Below, piece by piece: positions 7,229 to 16,008 of a stretch of DNA of 64,000 nt. The notes below the pieces were generated by a model that was not told the origin of the DNA, did not search any database, and saw only the letters and a program-made list of their open reading frames with translations. The stretch is taken from contig JAKSLP010000004.1 in the NCBI GenBank assembly GCA_024401115.1, positions 1 to 64,000 on the forward strand, in the 5' to 3' direction. A program made the translations under genes and the position numbers. Source of the DNA: Bacteroidaceae bacterium (GTDB lineage: Bacteria; Bacteroidota; Bacteroidia; Bacteroidales; Bacteroidaceae). Each line of letters starts with the position of its first letter. Position 1 is the first letter of the stretch.

Positions 7229-7735
7229 TTACAAATCCATCTCCGATTCGTACTCTTCCCCTGCTTCTTCCTCCATGTCCAACGCTGCATAGATATAGCG
7301 GGGCTCAAAGCCACGGGAGGCTCCAAAACGGAGCAATTTGACCTTCAGGTCATATTCATCTTTCGCCTTCAGGGACTTGCGCTTGGCCTTCAATAAATCC
7401 GACAGAGTCTGGACATACTGCCGTTCATCAATATCATTCAAAATCGGTCTATAAACAGATTCCGAAATTTCCTTACGCCATAATTCCTGCTGAATCTTCT
7501 TTCTTCCCCATTTGGCAAAACGCAACTTGTCGTTGATAAAGGCCCGGGCATAGCGGTCCTCATCAATAAAGCGTTCGGACACCAAGCGATGCAGCACCCG
7601 GTCGCATACACCCTCATCATCGGTCCCTCGCATCAGTTTTGTGCGCACCTCAGACAGGCAATGCTCAGCGGAGGAGCAATATGCCGCTCCGATATTGTAG
7701 AGTTCTGATTCTGTTAAGTCTTTCTTACTATTCAT
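7229..7735 (-). CDS. recX: RecX family regulatory protein
   Basis: A 168-residue RecX-family protein, in other bacteria an inhibitor of RecA filaments. It shows the three-helix tandem repeats of the family, including RFIDEDRYARAFINDKLRFAKWGRKKIQQEL, the most conserved segment. The C-terminus is acidic (MEEEAGEEYESEMDL). It lies between prmC and pyrE, the usual Bacteroidales order, but is separated from prmC by a repeat-rich gap and from pyrE by a promoter. Confidence 0.9.
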   Translation of the reverse strand: MNSKKDLTESELYNIGAAYCSSAEHCLSEVRTKLMRGTDDEGVCDRVLHRLVSERFIDEDRYARAFINDKLRFAKWGRKKIQQELWRKEISESVYRPILNDIDERQYVQTLSDLLKAKRKSLKAKDEYDLKVKLLRFGASRGFEPRYIYAALDMEEEAGEEYESEMDL

Positions 7736-7750
7736 GATTTCTTTTTTGCT

Positions 7751-7880
7751 ATGAGCGACAAGCTATGAGCAATGAGCAATGAGCTGTGAGCAACAAGTCT
7801 TTATTCATTTGTCTTTTACCTTTTGTCAATAGCCCTTAACCATTCAATCTCATGGCTCATTGCTCAAGGCTCATTGCTAC
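7751..7880. repeat. TGAGCAA heptad repeats in inverted arrangement
   Basis: GAGCAAT-type 7-base units are repeated at 7764-7795 (TATGAGC, AATGAGC, AATGAGC, TGTGAGC, AACAAG). They recur on the other strand at 7851-7880 (GGCTCATTGCTCAAGGCTCA). GAGCAATGAGC (7774-7784) is the perfect inverse of 7855-7865. The 3' arm runs into the prmC stop codon. The period matches that of the GACAACG family but the sequence is different. Confidence 0.75.
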
Positions 7881-8725
7881 ATTCTCACGCCTTTCACCAT
7901 ACGCGGATTACCAAAGCGGTCGTTCCGGAGCTGCACCTGCTGATAACCGCACTCACGAAGCAAATCGCATACTTCTTGACCAAAGCGCTGATTAATTTCC
8001 ATATAAATGGCACCGCCCGGCAGCAGTTCACGCATACCTTTTCTGGCTAGGGCACGATAGAAAATCAGGGGATCATCATCACTGACAAATAAGGCCATGT
8101 GAGGTTCAAAATCCTTTACTTGTACCGTCATATCTACAGCCTCTTCCTGAGCAATATACGGAGGGTTGCTGACAATGACCTGTAGATGCGGTAAGTTCTT
8201 CCCTCCCGGTTCCAAAACATCACCTAAACAAGGATGCACCTGCTGCCAATACGGCAAGGCATTCTCGCGGGCATAGGCCAAGGCTTCGGGCGAGGCATCC
8301 ACTGCCTCAATCTGCACGTTGGATATTTTGTGAGCCAGCGCTACCGCAATGCAACCGCTACCCGTACAGGCATCCAGAATCCGGGGTTCCTTGCAGTCCT
8401 TCCAATCGTCCACAATCCATTGCACCAGGTCCTCGGTTTCCGGACGGGGAATCAGCACACCAGGCCCCACTTTCAGTTTCAGTCCACAAAACCAGGCATG
8501 ACCCAGTACGTATTGTATAGGCTCACCTGACTGCAGGCGCTGTATATAATTTTGCAGCAAGGTTTGCTGACTTTCCGATAAATCACTATCTTTGCCTGCA
8601 AATAACTGACTTACCGACAAATCGAAAGGCCCTTCCTCCAACAGAAGACGGGCTACCGCACGGGCCTCGGAAGAGGGATAAACTCCCTGCAAGGACTGAA
8701 TGACAGAGGTTAGCAACTGACTCAT
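7877..8725 (-). CDS. prmC: Peptide chain release factor N5-glutamine methyltransferase
   Basis: A 282-residue SAM-dependent methyltransferase that modifies the GGQ glutamine of RF1/RF2. The N-terminal helical domain is followed by GEPIQYVLGHAWFCGLKLKV and the linker LIPRPETE. The SAM motif is LDACTGSGCIAVALA and the catalytic NPPY is in VIVSNPPYIA. Length and motif order are standard. It is divergent from ribD, with 69 bases between them. The stop codon abuts a TGAGCAA repeat. Confidence 0.96.
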   Translation of the reverse strand: MSQLLTSVIQSLQGVYPSSEARAVARLLLEEGPFDLSVSQLFAGKDSDLSESQQTLLQNYIQRLQSGEPIQYVLGHAWFCGLKLKVGPGVLIPRPETEDLVQWIVDDWKDCKEPRILDACTGSGCIAVALAHKISNVQIEAVDASPEALAYARENALPYWQQVHPCLGDVLEPGGKNLPHLQVIVSNPPYIAQEEAVDMTVQVKDFEPHMALFVSDDDPLIFYRALARKGMRELLPGGAIYMEINQRFGQEVCDLLRECGYQQVQLRNDRFGNPRMVKGVRM

Positions 8726-8794
8726 AAGATGGGTTGTTTGTACGATGCGAAGATAGGGATTGTGGGGGACTCAGCCAAATAAACAGCAAGAAAA

Positions 8795-9835
8795 ATGACA
8801 GAAGACGAGAGATACATGCAGCGTTGCCTGCAACTGGCCAGCAACGGATTGAAGAATGCGATTCCCAACCCTATGGTGGGAGCGGTAATTGTCTGCGACG
8901 GACGCATCATTGGCGAGGGCTATCATATCCGCTGCGGTGAGGCTCATGCAGAGGTGAATGCAGTGAAAAGTTTGCGCTTTGCTGCGATAAAATCGCTGCA
9001 AGGCGCAGACAACGGACAACGGACAACGGACAACGGTCGCCATGCGGATAAAGGTGGCTTTCCGTCTGAAATGGAGATCCAGGAATGGATATTCCAGCAG
9101 TGCCAGCGTTCCACCATCTATGTCAGCCTGGAACCTTGCAGTCATTTTGGAAAAACTCCACCCTGTGCAGATCTACTAACCGCATTGAAGTTCAAGCGCT
9201 GCGTGATCGGTTGCATTGATCCGTTCGCCAAAGTGCAGGGACGCGGTGTACAGAAGCTGAAAGATGCCGGAATTGAGGTAACCATAGGTGTTCTGGAGGA
9301 TAAATGCAAGCAATTGAACAAGCGTTTCTTTACCTACCACGGTCTGAAGCGCCCTTACGTCTTGCTGAAATGGGCCCAGACCCCAGACGGTTACATGGAT
9401 GCTGTACGCCCGGACGACACCACACCAGCACTGGCCATCTCCAATGCGCTGACAGGCATGAAAATCCATAAACTGCGCAGTGAATACCAAGCCATCCTGG
9501 TGGGTAAGAACACCGACCGATTGGATCATCCTTCACTGACAGTACGCCATTGGGTAGGCAACAATCCCAAGCGACTGGTCATCGACCGTCCTATTCCGCA
9601 ACTGTTGGACGACTTGCATCAGGAGGGCATCCAAAGTCTGATGGTGGAAGGAGGAGCAAAGTTGCTGAACAGTTTTCTGGAAGCCGGTCTTTGGGATGAG
9701 ATTCAGGTGGAAATCGGAGACACCCCATTGGGCAAAGAAGGAGTAAAGGCACCCCATTTACCCGAAGGAATGGACGTACAAACAGAATACGCTTTCGGTC
9801 ACTATTTTGAACACATTTTCGCAAAAAGTCATTAA
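8795..9835 (+). CDS. ribD: Riboflavin biosynthesis deaminase/reductase with in-frame repeat insertion
   Basis: Bifunctional riboflavin enzyme. The N-terminal part is a zinc-dependent pyrimidine deaminase and the C-terminal part an NADPH reductase (KRPYVLLKWAQTPDG, LVGKNTDRLDHPSL, LMVEGGAKLLNSF). The zinc ligands are His51 in HAEVN and Cys115/Cys124 in PCSHFGKTPPC. His and first Cys are 64 residues apart, whereas about 25-27 is usual, giving roughly 37 extra residues (about 61-104). The extra DNA contains four GACAACG heptads and the GTCGCCATGCGG tail of the dispersed repeat. The frame is intact and all catalytic motifs are kept, so the enzyme may still be active. At 346 residues its total length is otherwise ordinary. 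Confidence 0.93.
   Translation: MTEDERYMQRCLQLASNGLKNAIPNPMVGAVIVCDGRIIGEGYHIRCGEAHAEVNAVKSLRFAAIKSLQGADNGQRTTDNGRHADKGGFPSEMEIQEWIFQQCQRSTIYVSLEPCSHFGKTPPCADLLTALKFKRCVIGCIDPFAKVQGRGVQKLKDAGIEVTIGVLEDKCKQLNKRFFTYHGLKRPYVLLKWAQTPDGYMDAVRPDDTTPALAISNALTGMKIHKLRSEYQAILVGKNTDRLDHPSLTVRHWVGNNPKRLVIDRPIPQLLDDLHQEGIQSLMVEGGAKLLNSFLEAGLWDEIQVEIGDTPLGKEGVKAPHLPEGMDVQTEYAFGHYFEHIFAKSH
9008..9051 (+). repeat. Heptad repeat inside ribD
   Basis: Four exact GACAACG units (9008-9035) are followed by GTCGCCATGCGGATAA (9036-9051). This matches the intergenic copy at 5496-5535 in unit number and tail. Just upstream, GCGCTTTGCTGCG and a GCGAT-AAA-ATCGC palindrome (8974-8995) echo the 29-bp repeat near 5550. 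Translated, it contributes DNGQRTTDNGRHADK to RibD. Confidence 0.88.
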
Positions 9836-9913
9836 AAAGGTGCAATAAAACCTTTAATGGTCGGTAATTTCACCTAATTATTTTATAAATTTCTCTAATT
9901 ATCGGGCATGCAA

Positions 9914-9945
9914 TTTCGTGCGTAGGGATATTCTTACTATTTTTG
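9914..9945 (+). promoter_or_regulatory. Promoter for DUF6242 gene
   Basis: TATTTTTG (9938-9945) is an exact -7 element. A TTTC (9914-9917) 20 bases upstream may be a weak -33. The earliest in-frame start of the downstream gene, a TTG at 9943, lies inside the -7 box, supporting the ATG at 9976. Confidence 0.6.
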
Positions 9946-9975
9946 CACCTTGAATTAAAAAGAATATACTTTCCG

Positions 9976-11364
9976 ATGAAGAAAAACATAAACCTGCTGT
10001 TGGCAGCAATCGTATTCCTGTTCACTACCGCATCATGCCTGAACACCGAGGAGGTGGACTATACCGGTTATACGGATTGTTCTCTTACCGCTTTCAGCAT
10101 CGATAACATTGAGACAAAAGTAACCACAAAGAATTCTATTGGAGAGGACAGCACCTATACCAGGACAGTAGCAGGTGCCGACTATGCATTTACCATCGAC
10201 CACTTGAAAAGGGAAATCTACAACAACGATTCCCTCCCTCTGGGCACCAACATCACCAAGGTGAAGTGCGAGGTGAGAAGCGATGGTAGGACCATTTACA
10301 AGAACAATAATTATGATTCCAGTAAAACGGATAGTTTTGAGTGGGGACAAAGCACCGATTCCATCGACTTCACGAAGCCTGTGACTTTCCGAGTTATGGC
10401 GTTGAACGGTACCGATTACCGTGACTACACCGTGCGACTGAATGTGCATCAGAGCGACTCGAGTGTCACTGTTTGGAAGAAGATGGCAGGTGCTTACCCT
10501 GGCTCGGAATTGGAGCAACCCCGCGCAGTGACCTTCGGTAAGAAGGTGGCCGTTTACGGAATGAAAAATAACAAGTTGCACGTTACCATTGCAGACAAGG
10601 GCCAGGAGAACTGGAGCGACCTGACTGCCGTTCAGGGTTTGACCGATGCCGTTCAGCATACTGAAATAGCAACATTTAACGGTGCTATGTATGTGATTGA
10701 CAACAAGGTGCTGATGCGCTCAGCCGATGGCGTGGAATGGACTGATCAATCTGCGAATACAGAGCTTGACCACTTGCTGGGCGGAAACAGTACCCAGTTG
10801 TTTGCCGTAAAGGGCGGACAGTTCCTGGTGTCAGGCGATGGCATGAACTGGGAGGAAGAGGAGAGTGAATACCCTGAGATGATTCCAGATCATGAGATTT
10901 TCAGTGTTTTCAATGTGACGAGCACCAACCACAACATCGAGCGTACCATCATGGTGGGTAAGGTAGCTGCAAGCACCGACTCTATCGCTCCGGTATGGTT
11001 CCGTCAGGATAAAGAGGCATGGACCTACATGCACACCGGCATGGACAAGTCTTATTTCCTTCCTAACCTGAAGAACCTTGTGATTTTATATTATAAGGAG
11101 TGGCTGTTTGCCCTAGGCGGACAGAAATTGAATACCCCTTATCCAGGAAAGGCACTGGATGGCATCTATGTTTCATTGGACCGTGGTCTGACCTGGAAGC
11201 AGCAGAAGGATGATAAGAAATTTACCTATCCTACCCTGCCAACCGAGATTCAGGGCAACAATCATCCGTTTGCCGCTTACCTGGATGACGACCTGAACAT
11301 CTGGATTCTGTTCAGCGAAACCGGTGAGGTATGGCGCGGAAAATTCAACAACATGAACAAATAA
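9976..11364 (+). CDS. DUF6242-type lipoprotein
   Basis: A 462-residue exported protein. The signal peptide [16 protein letters not shown] ends in a lipobox (TTASC), so it is probably an outer-membrane or surface lipoprotein. The N-terminal third looks like an immunoglobulin-like fold with cadherin-type strands ([20 protein letters not shown]). The rest contains kelch/propeller-like repeats ([48 protein letters not shown]). This resembles the DUF6242 family, which is common in Bacteroidales next to uppS/bamA; no function is established. uppS starts 11 bases downstream, so co-transcription with the envelope genes is likely. Confidence 0.75.
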   Translation: MKKNINLLLAAIVFLFTTASCLNTEEVDYTGYTDCSLTAFSIDNIETKVTTKNSIGEDSTYTRTVAGADYAFTIDHLKREIYNNDSLPLGTNITKVKCEVRSDGRTIYKNNNYDSSKTDSFEWGQSTDSIDFTKPVTFRVMALNGTDYRDYTVRLNVHQSDSSVTVWKKMAGAYPGSELEQPRAVTFGKKVAVYGMKNNKLHVTIADKGQENWSDLTAVQGLTDAVQHTEIATFNGAMYVIDNKVLMRSADGVEWTDQSANTELDHLLGGNSTQLFAVKGGQFLVSGDGMNWEEEESEYPEMIPDHEIFSVFNVTSTNHNIERTIMVGKVAASTDSIAPVWFRQDKEAWTYMHTGMDKSYFLPNLKNLVILYYKEWLFALGGQKLNTPYPGKALDGIYVSLDRGLTWKQQKDDKKFTYPTLPTEIQGNNHPFAAYLDDDLNIWILFSETGEVWRGKFNNMNK

Positions 11365-11375
11365 GGCTTTCCCGT

Positions 11376-12119
11376 ATGAGTAATTATAAGGAACTGTTAG
11401 ATTCTGCCCGCATTCCTCAGCATGTGGCTATCATCATGGACGGCAACGGACGCTGGGCAAAGGCTCGCGGACAGCACAGAAGCATGGGGCACCAGGCTGG
11501 TGTAGTCACTGTAAATGAGATTACTACTGCCGCCTGCAACCTGGGCGTGAAGTATCTGACTCTTTATACTTTTTCTACCGAGAACTGGAACCGTCCAGCC
11601 GATGAGGTGGCAGCCCTGATGGGACTGATCATGACCGAGTTGAAAGAGGAACTGTTCATGAAGAACAACGTGCGTTTCCGCTATATCGGCGATTTCGACC
11701 GCTTGCCGGAGAATGTACAGCAACTGATGCGCAACCTGGAAGAACAGACTGCCCAGAATGATAAGATGACCCTGGTGATTGCCATCAGCTATTCATCACG
11801 CTGGGAGCTGACTCATGCGGCGCAGCAGATAGCAAAGCAAATAAAGGAGGGGACATTAAACCCTGAAGACATAGATGAGAACTGTTTCAGCCAGCAGCTG
11901 AGCACTAATTTTATGCCCGATCCGGAGTTGCTAATCCGCACCGGCGGTGAACTGAGACTGAGCAACTACCTGTTGTGGCAGTGCGCTTATTCGGAGCTGT
12001 ATTTCTGCGACACCTTCTGGCCTGACTTTAAGGAGGAGGATTTCTGCAAGGCTATCTATGACTACCAACAACGTGAACGCCGATTTGGCAAGACCAGCGA
12101 ACAGGTGGCCAAACCGTAA
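11376..12119 (+). CDS. uppS: Undecaprenyl diphosphate synthase (isoprenyl transferase)
   Basis: A 247-residue cis-prenyltransferase making the C55 lipid carrier for cell-wall and surface-glycan synthesis. The catalytic Asp is in [13 protein letters not shown], followed by GHQAG and [11 protein letters not shown]. The C-terminal [16 protein letters not shown] and [13 protein letters not shown] complete the family signature. The start at 11376 (MSNYKELLD) is preferred over 11331, which would overlap the preceding gene. It lies 18 bases before bamA. Confidence 0.97.
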   Translation: MSNYKELLDSARIPQHVAIIMDGNGRWAKARGQHRSMGHQAGVVTVNEITTAACNLGVKYLTLYTFSTENWNRPADEVAALMGLIMTELKEELFMKNNVRFRYIGDFDRLPENVQQLMRNLEEQTAQNDKMTLVIAISYSSRWELTHAAQQIAKQIKEGTLNPEDIDENCFSQQLSTNFMPDPELLIRTGGELRLSNYLLWQCAYSELYFCDTFWPDFKEEDFCKAIYDYQQRERRFGKTSEQVAKP

Positions 12120-12137
12120 GATGAATATTACATACGA

Positions 12138-14783
12138 ATGAAAAAAATAAGTTTATACGCTCTATTCTGCCTGATGGCCCTGATGATGGGCTTGCCCGTC
12201 CAGGCACAGATTGTAGAGGAGAAACCTACGGTGAACTACACCGGTACCCCACGCCAGTGCGAGATTGGCGGCATTAGAGTGCAGGGTATCAAGAATTATG
12301 AAGATTATGTGCTGATCGGCATCTCCGGATTGTCGGTGGGACAAACCATATCTTTACCGGGTGACGAGATCACATCCGCCATCAAACGCTACTGGAGACA
12401 CGGTCTGTTCTCTAATGCCCGTATCGAGGCTGACAGTATCGTAGACGGTAAGGTGTATCTGAACATTATTCTGGCTCCACGCCCCCGTATCTCTGAGATT
12501 GAGTATAGCGGCGTGAAGAAGAGTGAGCGTGAAGACTTGCAAAACAAGTTGGGTCTGGTTAAGGGCAACCAGATTACTCCTAATATGATAGACCGTTCCA
12601 AGATTCTGATCAAGAAGTATTTTGACGAGAAGGGTTTCAAGAATGCAGATGTTAATATCGTGCAGACCCAGGAGCCAGACACGGACGACCAGATGCGCGT
12701 GCTGATTGACATTGACAAGCATGATAAGGTAAAGGTCAACCAGATCATTATTGAGGGTAACCAGGTGCTGTCGGACAAGAAGATCAATGGTTTGTTGAAG
12801 AAGACCAATGAGAAGAACAAGTTGGCCAACTTCTTCAAGACCAAGAAATTCATCCAGGAAAAATATGCCGAGGACAAGGAGCGCGTCATCGAGAAGTACA
12901 ACGAGTTAGGTTACCGTGATGCGACCATCGTAACCGATAGTGTATACAACTTTGATGAGAGTACCGTCAACATTTATATGGAAATCGATGAAGGTCAGCG
13001 TTACTATGTACGCAACATCTCATGGCTGGGTAATACCGTGTTGACTACCGATCAGTTGAATGCTGTGCTGAACATGAAGCGCGGTGACGTGTACAACCAG
13101 AAGCACATCAACAACCGTACCCAGAGTGATGAGGATGCCATCGGCAACTATTACTACAACAACGGTTACGTATTCTTCGGATTGGACCCGGTGGAGGTGA
13201 ACATTGACAACGACTCTATCGACCTGGAGATGCGTATCACCGAAGGTCCTCAGGCAAGTATCAGTCATATCCGAATCATCGGTAACGACCGTCTGTACGA
13301 GGATGTAGTTCGCCGTGAGTTGCGTACCAAACCTGGCGACTTGTTCTCTAAGGAGGCTATGGAGCGTTCATACCGTGAAATTGCCCAGATGGGTCACTTC
13401 AACCCTGAGACCATCAAGCCTGATGTGAAGCCAGATCCTACCAACGGAACTGTAGATATCAACTATGAGCTGGAATCCAAGGCCAATGACCAGATTGAGT
13501 TCTCGGCCGGTTGGGGTCAGACGGGTGTCATCGGTAAGATTGGTTTGAAGTTTACCAACTTCTCCATGAGGAACTTATTTAATAAGGAGGCCCGCCGTCG
13601 TGCGTTCCTGCCTCAGGGTGACGGTGAAACCTTCTCTATCAACGGTCAGACCAACGGTAGCTACTACCAGAGCTATAGTGTTACCTACATGAACCCATGG
13701 TTTGGCGGTAAGCGACCAAACACCCTGTCTGTTACCGGTTTCTTCTCTAAGCAGACCGACGTGAGCAGCAGTTTCTATAGCAACGCATACATGAGCAGCA
13801 TGATGTACGGTTACGGCTATGGAGGTTATGGCGGTATGTATGGTGGTTACGGTGGCTATGGAGGTTACGGTTATCCAAGTTATGAGAATTTCTACGATCC
13901 TGACAAGAGTGTTAAGCTGTGGGGTATCACCGTAGGTTTCGGTAAGCGTCTGCGCTGGCCGGATGACTACTTCCAGGGTTCGTTGGCACTGACCTTCCAG
14001 CGTTACGAATTGAAGGACTGGCAGTATTTCATCATCAGCAACGGTAATAGTAATAACATCAACCTGAGTGCTAACATTTCACGTAACTCTATCGATAATA
14101 CCATTTATCCACGTAGAGGTTCGGAATTCTCACTGGAAGGAACCATCACCCCTCCATGGTCTGCATTCGACGGTAAGGATTACACCAAGTTGGCAACCAA
14201 TCCAAAGAGTCCTACCTATCAGAAGGAGCTGGCAGAAAAGTACAAGTGGATTGAATACTATAAGGTGAAGTTTAAGAGCAAGACCTATACCGCATTGGCT
14301 AATGGTGCCAAGGCTCCAGTACTGATGACCCGTATGGAATTCGGTTACCTGGGTTCTTACAACAAGAACAAGCGTTCACCTTTCGAGACCTTCTACGTGG
14401 GTGGTGACGGTATGACCGGTTACTCGTCAAGCTACGCTACCGAAACCATCGGTCTGCGCGGTTACGAAAACGGTTCGTTGACTCCATGGGGCCGTGAGGG
14501 TTATGCATACAGCCGCTTGTCACTGGAGTTGCGCTACGCACTGATGCTGGAGACTTCAACCAGTATCTATGCACTGGGCTTTGTGGAAGGCGGTAATGCA
14601 TGGAACAATGCCAAGAACTTTAACCCATTTGATATGAAGCGTTCTGCCGGTGTGGGTGTACGTATCTTCCTGCCTATGATTGGTATGATGGGTATTGACT
14701 GGGCATACGGTTTCGACCCGATCAACGGAAGAATGGACTACTCAAAGAGCCATTTCCATTTCATCATCGGTCAGGAATTCTAA
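12138..14783 (+). CDS. bamA: Outer membrane assembly factor BamA with Gly/Tyr-rich loop
   Basis: An 881-residue Omp85 protein inserting beta-barrels into the outer membrane. A signal peptide (MKKISLYALFCLMALMMGLPVQA) is followed by tandem POTRA domains (residues about 40-450; e.g. HKVKVNQIIIEGNQVLSDKK-like strands and ITEGPQASISHIRIIGNDRL). The C-terminal barrel ends in a terminal Phe (FHFIIGQEF). The VRGF-type motif of loop 6 appears as IGLRGYENG. A stretch at about residues 553-582 consists of Gly-Tyr repeats (GYGGYGG), probably an extracellular loop. The gene order uppS-bamA-ompH-ompH-murI is the usual one in Bacteroidales. Confidence 0.96.
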   Translation: MKKISLYALFCLMALMMGLPVQAQIVEEKPTVNYTGTPRQCEIGGIRVQGIKNYEDYVLIGISGLSVGQTISLPGDEITSAIKRYWRHGLFSNARIEADSIVDGKVYLNIILAPRPRISEIEYSGVKKSEREDLQNKLGLVKGNQITPNMIDRSKILIKKYFDEKGFKNADVNIVQTQEPDTDDQMRVLIDIDKHDKVKVNQIIIEGNQVLSDKKINGLLKKTNEKNKLANFFKTKKFIQEKYAEDKERVIEKYNELGYRDATIVTDSVYNFDESTVNIYMEIDEGQRYYVRNISWLGNTVLTTDQLNAVLNMKRGDVYNQKHINNRTQSDEDAIGNYYYNNGYVFFGLDPVEVNIDNDSIDLEMRITEGPQASISHIRIIGNDRLYEDVVRRELRTKPGDLFSKEAMERSYREIAQMGHFNPETIKPDVKPDPTNGTVDINYELESKANDQIEFSAGWGQTGVIGKIGLKFTNFSMRNLFNKEARRRAFLPQGDGETFSINGQTNGSYYQSYSVTYMNPWFGGKRPNTLSVTGFFSKQTDVSSSFYSNAYMSSMMYGYGYGGYGGMYGGYGGYGGYGYPSYENFYDPDKSVKLWGITVGFGKRLRWPDDYFQGSLALTFQRYELKDWQYFIISNGNSNNINLSANISRNSIDNTIYPRRGSEFSLEGTITPPWSAFDGKDYTKLATNPKSPTYQKELAEKYKWIEYYKVKFKSKTYTALANGAKAPVLMTRMEFGYLGSYNKNKRSPFETFYVGGDGMTGYSSSYATETIGLRGYENGSLTPWGREGYAYSRLSLELRYALMLETSTSIYALGFVEGGNAWNNAKNFNPFDMKRSAGVGVRIFLPMIGMMGIDWAYGFDPINGRMDYSKSHFHFIIGQEF

Positions 14784-14820
14784 TAAATTGCCTATAAGAA
14801 GTTTAAAAAGAGTTGCAAAG

Positions 14821-14852
14821 TTTGGCGGGTTAGCCTAACTTACTTATCTTTG
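14821..14852 (+). promoter_or_regulatory. Promoter for first ompH
   Basis: TTTG (14821-14824), 20 bases, TATCTTTG (14845-14852) is an excellent Bacteroidetes promoter. It gives a leader of roughly 37 bases before the ATG at 14896. Confidence 0.8.
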
Positions 14853-14895
14853 CACGGTTGAATTAAAATAGATTATAATTAAAACACAAATAGAA

Positions 14896-15390
14896 ATGAA
14901 GAAACTTATTTTAATGTTGTTGGCATTTGCTCCTCTGAGCGTTTTTGCCCAGAAGTTCGGAGTTGTAAACCAAGGTGACATTGTACAGGCTATGCCTGAA
15001 TATACCCAGGCTCAGACTGACTTGCAGAATGAGAGCAAGACTTTTGACGATGAGTTGAAGCGCATGCAGGACGAGTTGCAGAAGAAGGCTGAGGCATTTG
15101 ACAAGGAGTCAGCTACTCTGCCAGATGCAATCAAGACCCGCCGTCAGAACGAGCTGCAGGAAATGTATCAGAAGATTCAGCAGTATGCACAGGATGCACA
15201 GCAGCAGATGCAGGCTTCTGAGCAGGAGAAGATGGCTACTATCAGCGAGAAGCTGCAGAAGGCTATCGAGGATGTAGGTGCAAACGGAGGCTTTACCGCT
15301 ATCTTCATGGAAGGCTCAATGCCATTCATCAGCAAGACACTGTGTACAGATGTAACTGCACAGGTAAAGACTAAGCTCGGTTTGAAATAA
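14896..15390 (+). CDS. OmpH/Skp-family periplasmic chaperone
   Basis: A 164-residue periplasmic protein with signal peptide MKKLILMLLAFAPLSVFA. A long coiled-coil hairpin rich in Gln/Glu/Lys follows (QTDLQNESKTFDDELKRMQ and on), then a C-terminal strand segment (GGFTAIFMEGSMPFIS, VTAQVKTKLGLK). Skp homologues hold unfolded outer-membrane proteins for BamA, which is encoded immediately upstream. Its own promoter is present. It is followed by a paralogue after a strong hairpin. Confidence 0.93.
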   Translation: MKKLILMLLAFAPLSVFAQKFGVVNQGDIVQAMPEYTQAQTDLQNESKTFDDELKRMQDELQKKAEAFDKESATLPDAIKTRRQNELQEMYQKIQQYAQDAQQQMQASEQEKMATISEKLQKAIEDVGANGGFTAIFMEGSMPFISKTLCTDVTAQVKTKLGLK

Positions 15391-15447
15391 AACATTCAAA
15401 TATACCAAATCTATGTAACTGCGTGTCGAGAAGACACAGGACATCAC

Positions 15448-15487
15448 AGCATCCTGAGCGACACCGCTCAGGATGCTTATTTTGTTT
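15448..15487 (+). terminator. Hairpin terminator between the two ompH genes
   Basis: AGCATCCTGAGCG (15448-15460), loop ACAC, CGCTCAGGATGCT (15465-15477) form a perfect 13-bp stem followed by TATTTTGTTT. No clear promoter was seen between it and the next gene, so it may attenuate rather than fully stop transcription into the second ompH and murI. Confidence 0.85.
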
Positions 15488-15508
15488 AACAGCACAAAAA
15501 TACTACAG

Positions 15509-16006
15509 ATGAAGAAATTACTGATTGCACTCTTGGCATTTTTGCCTATGACAGCGTTGGCACAGCAGTTTGGCTATATGGACTATGACAGCGTACTGAA
15601 GCAGATGCCTGCCTATGCACAGGCTCAGCAGGAAATTGCTAATTTGAAGGACCAGTATCAAAAGGAGATGAACCGCTCGGAAGAGGAGTTCAACCGCAAA
15701 TACAACGATTTTCTGGATGGACAGAAATCGTTTGCAGACAATATCCGTATCCGACGCCAGAAAGAGCTGCAGGGACTGTATGAATCAGGTGTGGCTTTCC
15801 GCAAGGAATGCGAGACTCAGCTGAAGAAAGCCGAAGAGGATATGCTGAACACCCTGAAGATGACCCTGAATCAGGCTGTGGGTGAAGTGGGTAATGAAAT
15901 GAATCTGGAGTATATCCTGAACACCAGCGAGCATGCCTTACTGTACGCCGGACCTAACGGATCCGATATTACAGAAAAGGTCAAGGCAAAACTGGGTATC
16001 CAATAA
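15509..16006 (+). CDS. Second OmpH/Skp-family periplasmic chaperone
   Basis: A 165-residue paralogue of the preceding gene. The signal peptide is MKKLLIALLAFLPMTALA, followed by a coiled-coil body (ANLKDQYQKEMNRSEEEFNR) and the C-terminal SDITEKVKAKLGIQ. The DSVLKQMPAYAQAQQEI segment parallels DIVQAMPEYTQAQTDL of the first copy. The ATG at 15509 is chosen because the open frame from 15473 begins inside the terminator. It ends two bases before murI, implying coupling. Confidence 0.92.
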   Translation: MKKLLIALLAFLPMTALAQQFGYMDYDSVLKQMPAYAQAQQEIANLKDQYQKEMNRSEEEFNRKYNDFLDGQKSFADNIRIRRQKELQGLYESGVAFRKECETQLKKAEEDMLNTLKMTLNQAVGEVGNEMNLEYILNTSEHALLYAGPNGSDITEKVKAKLGIQ

Positions 16007-16008
16007 TA

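Noticed and set aside
4072..9051. Possible CRISPR array from regularly repeated short units
   Set aside because: Units are 7 bases with no spacers of constant length, are scattered over separate genes, and no cas genes are present.
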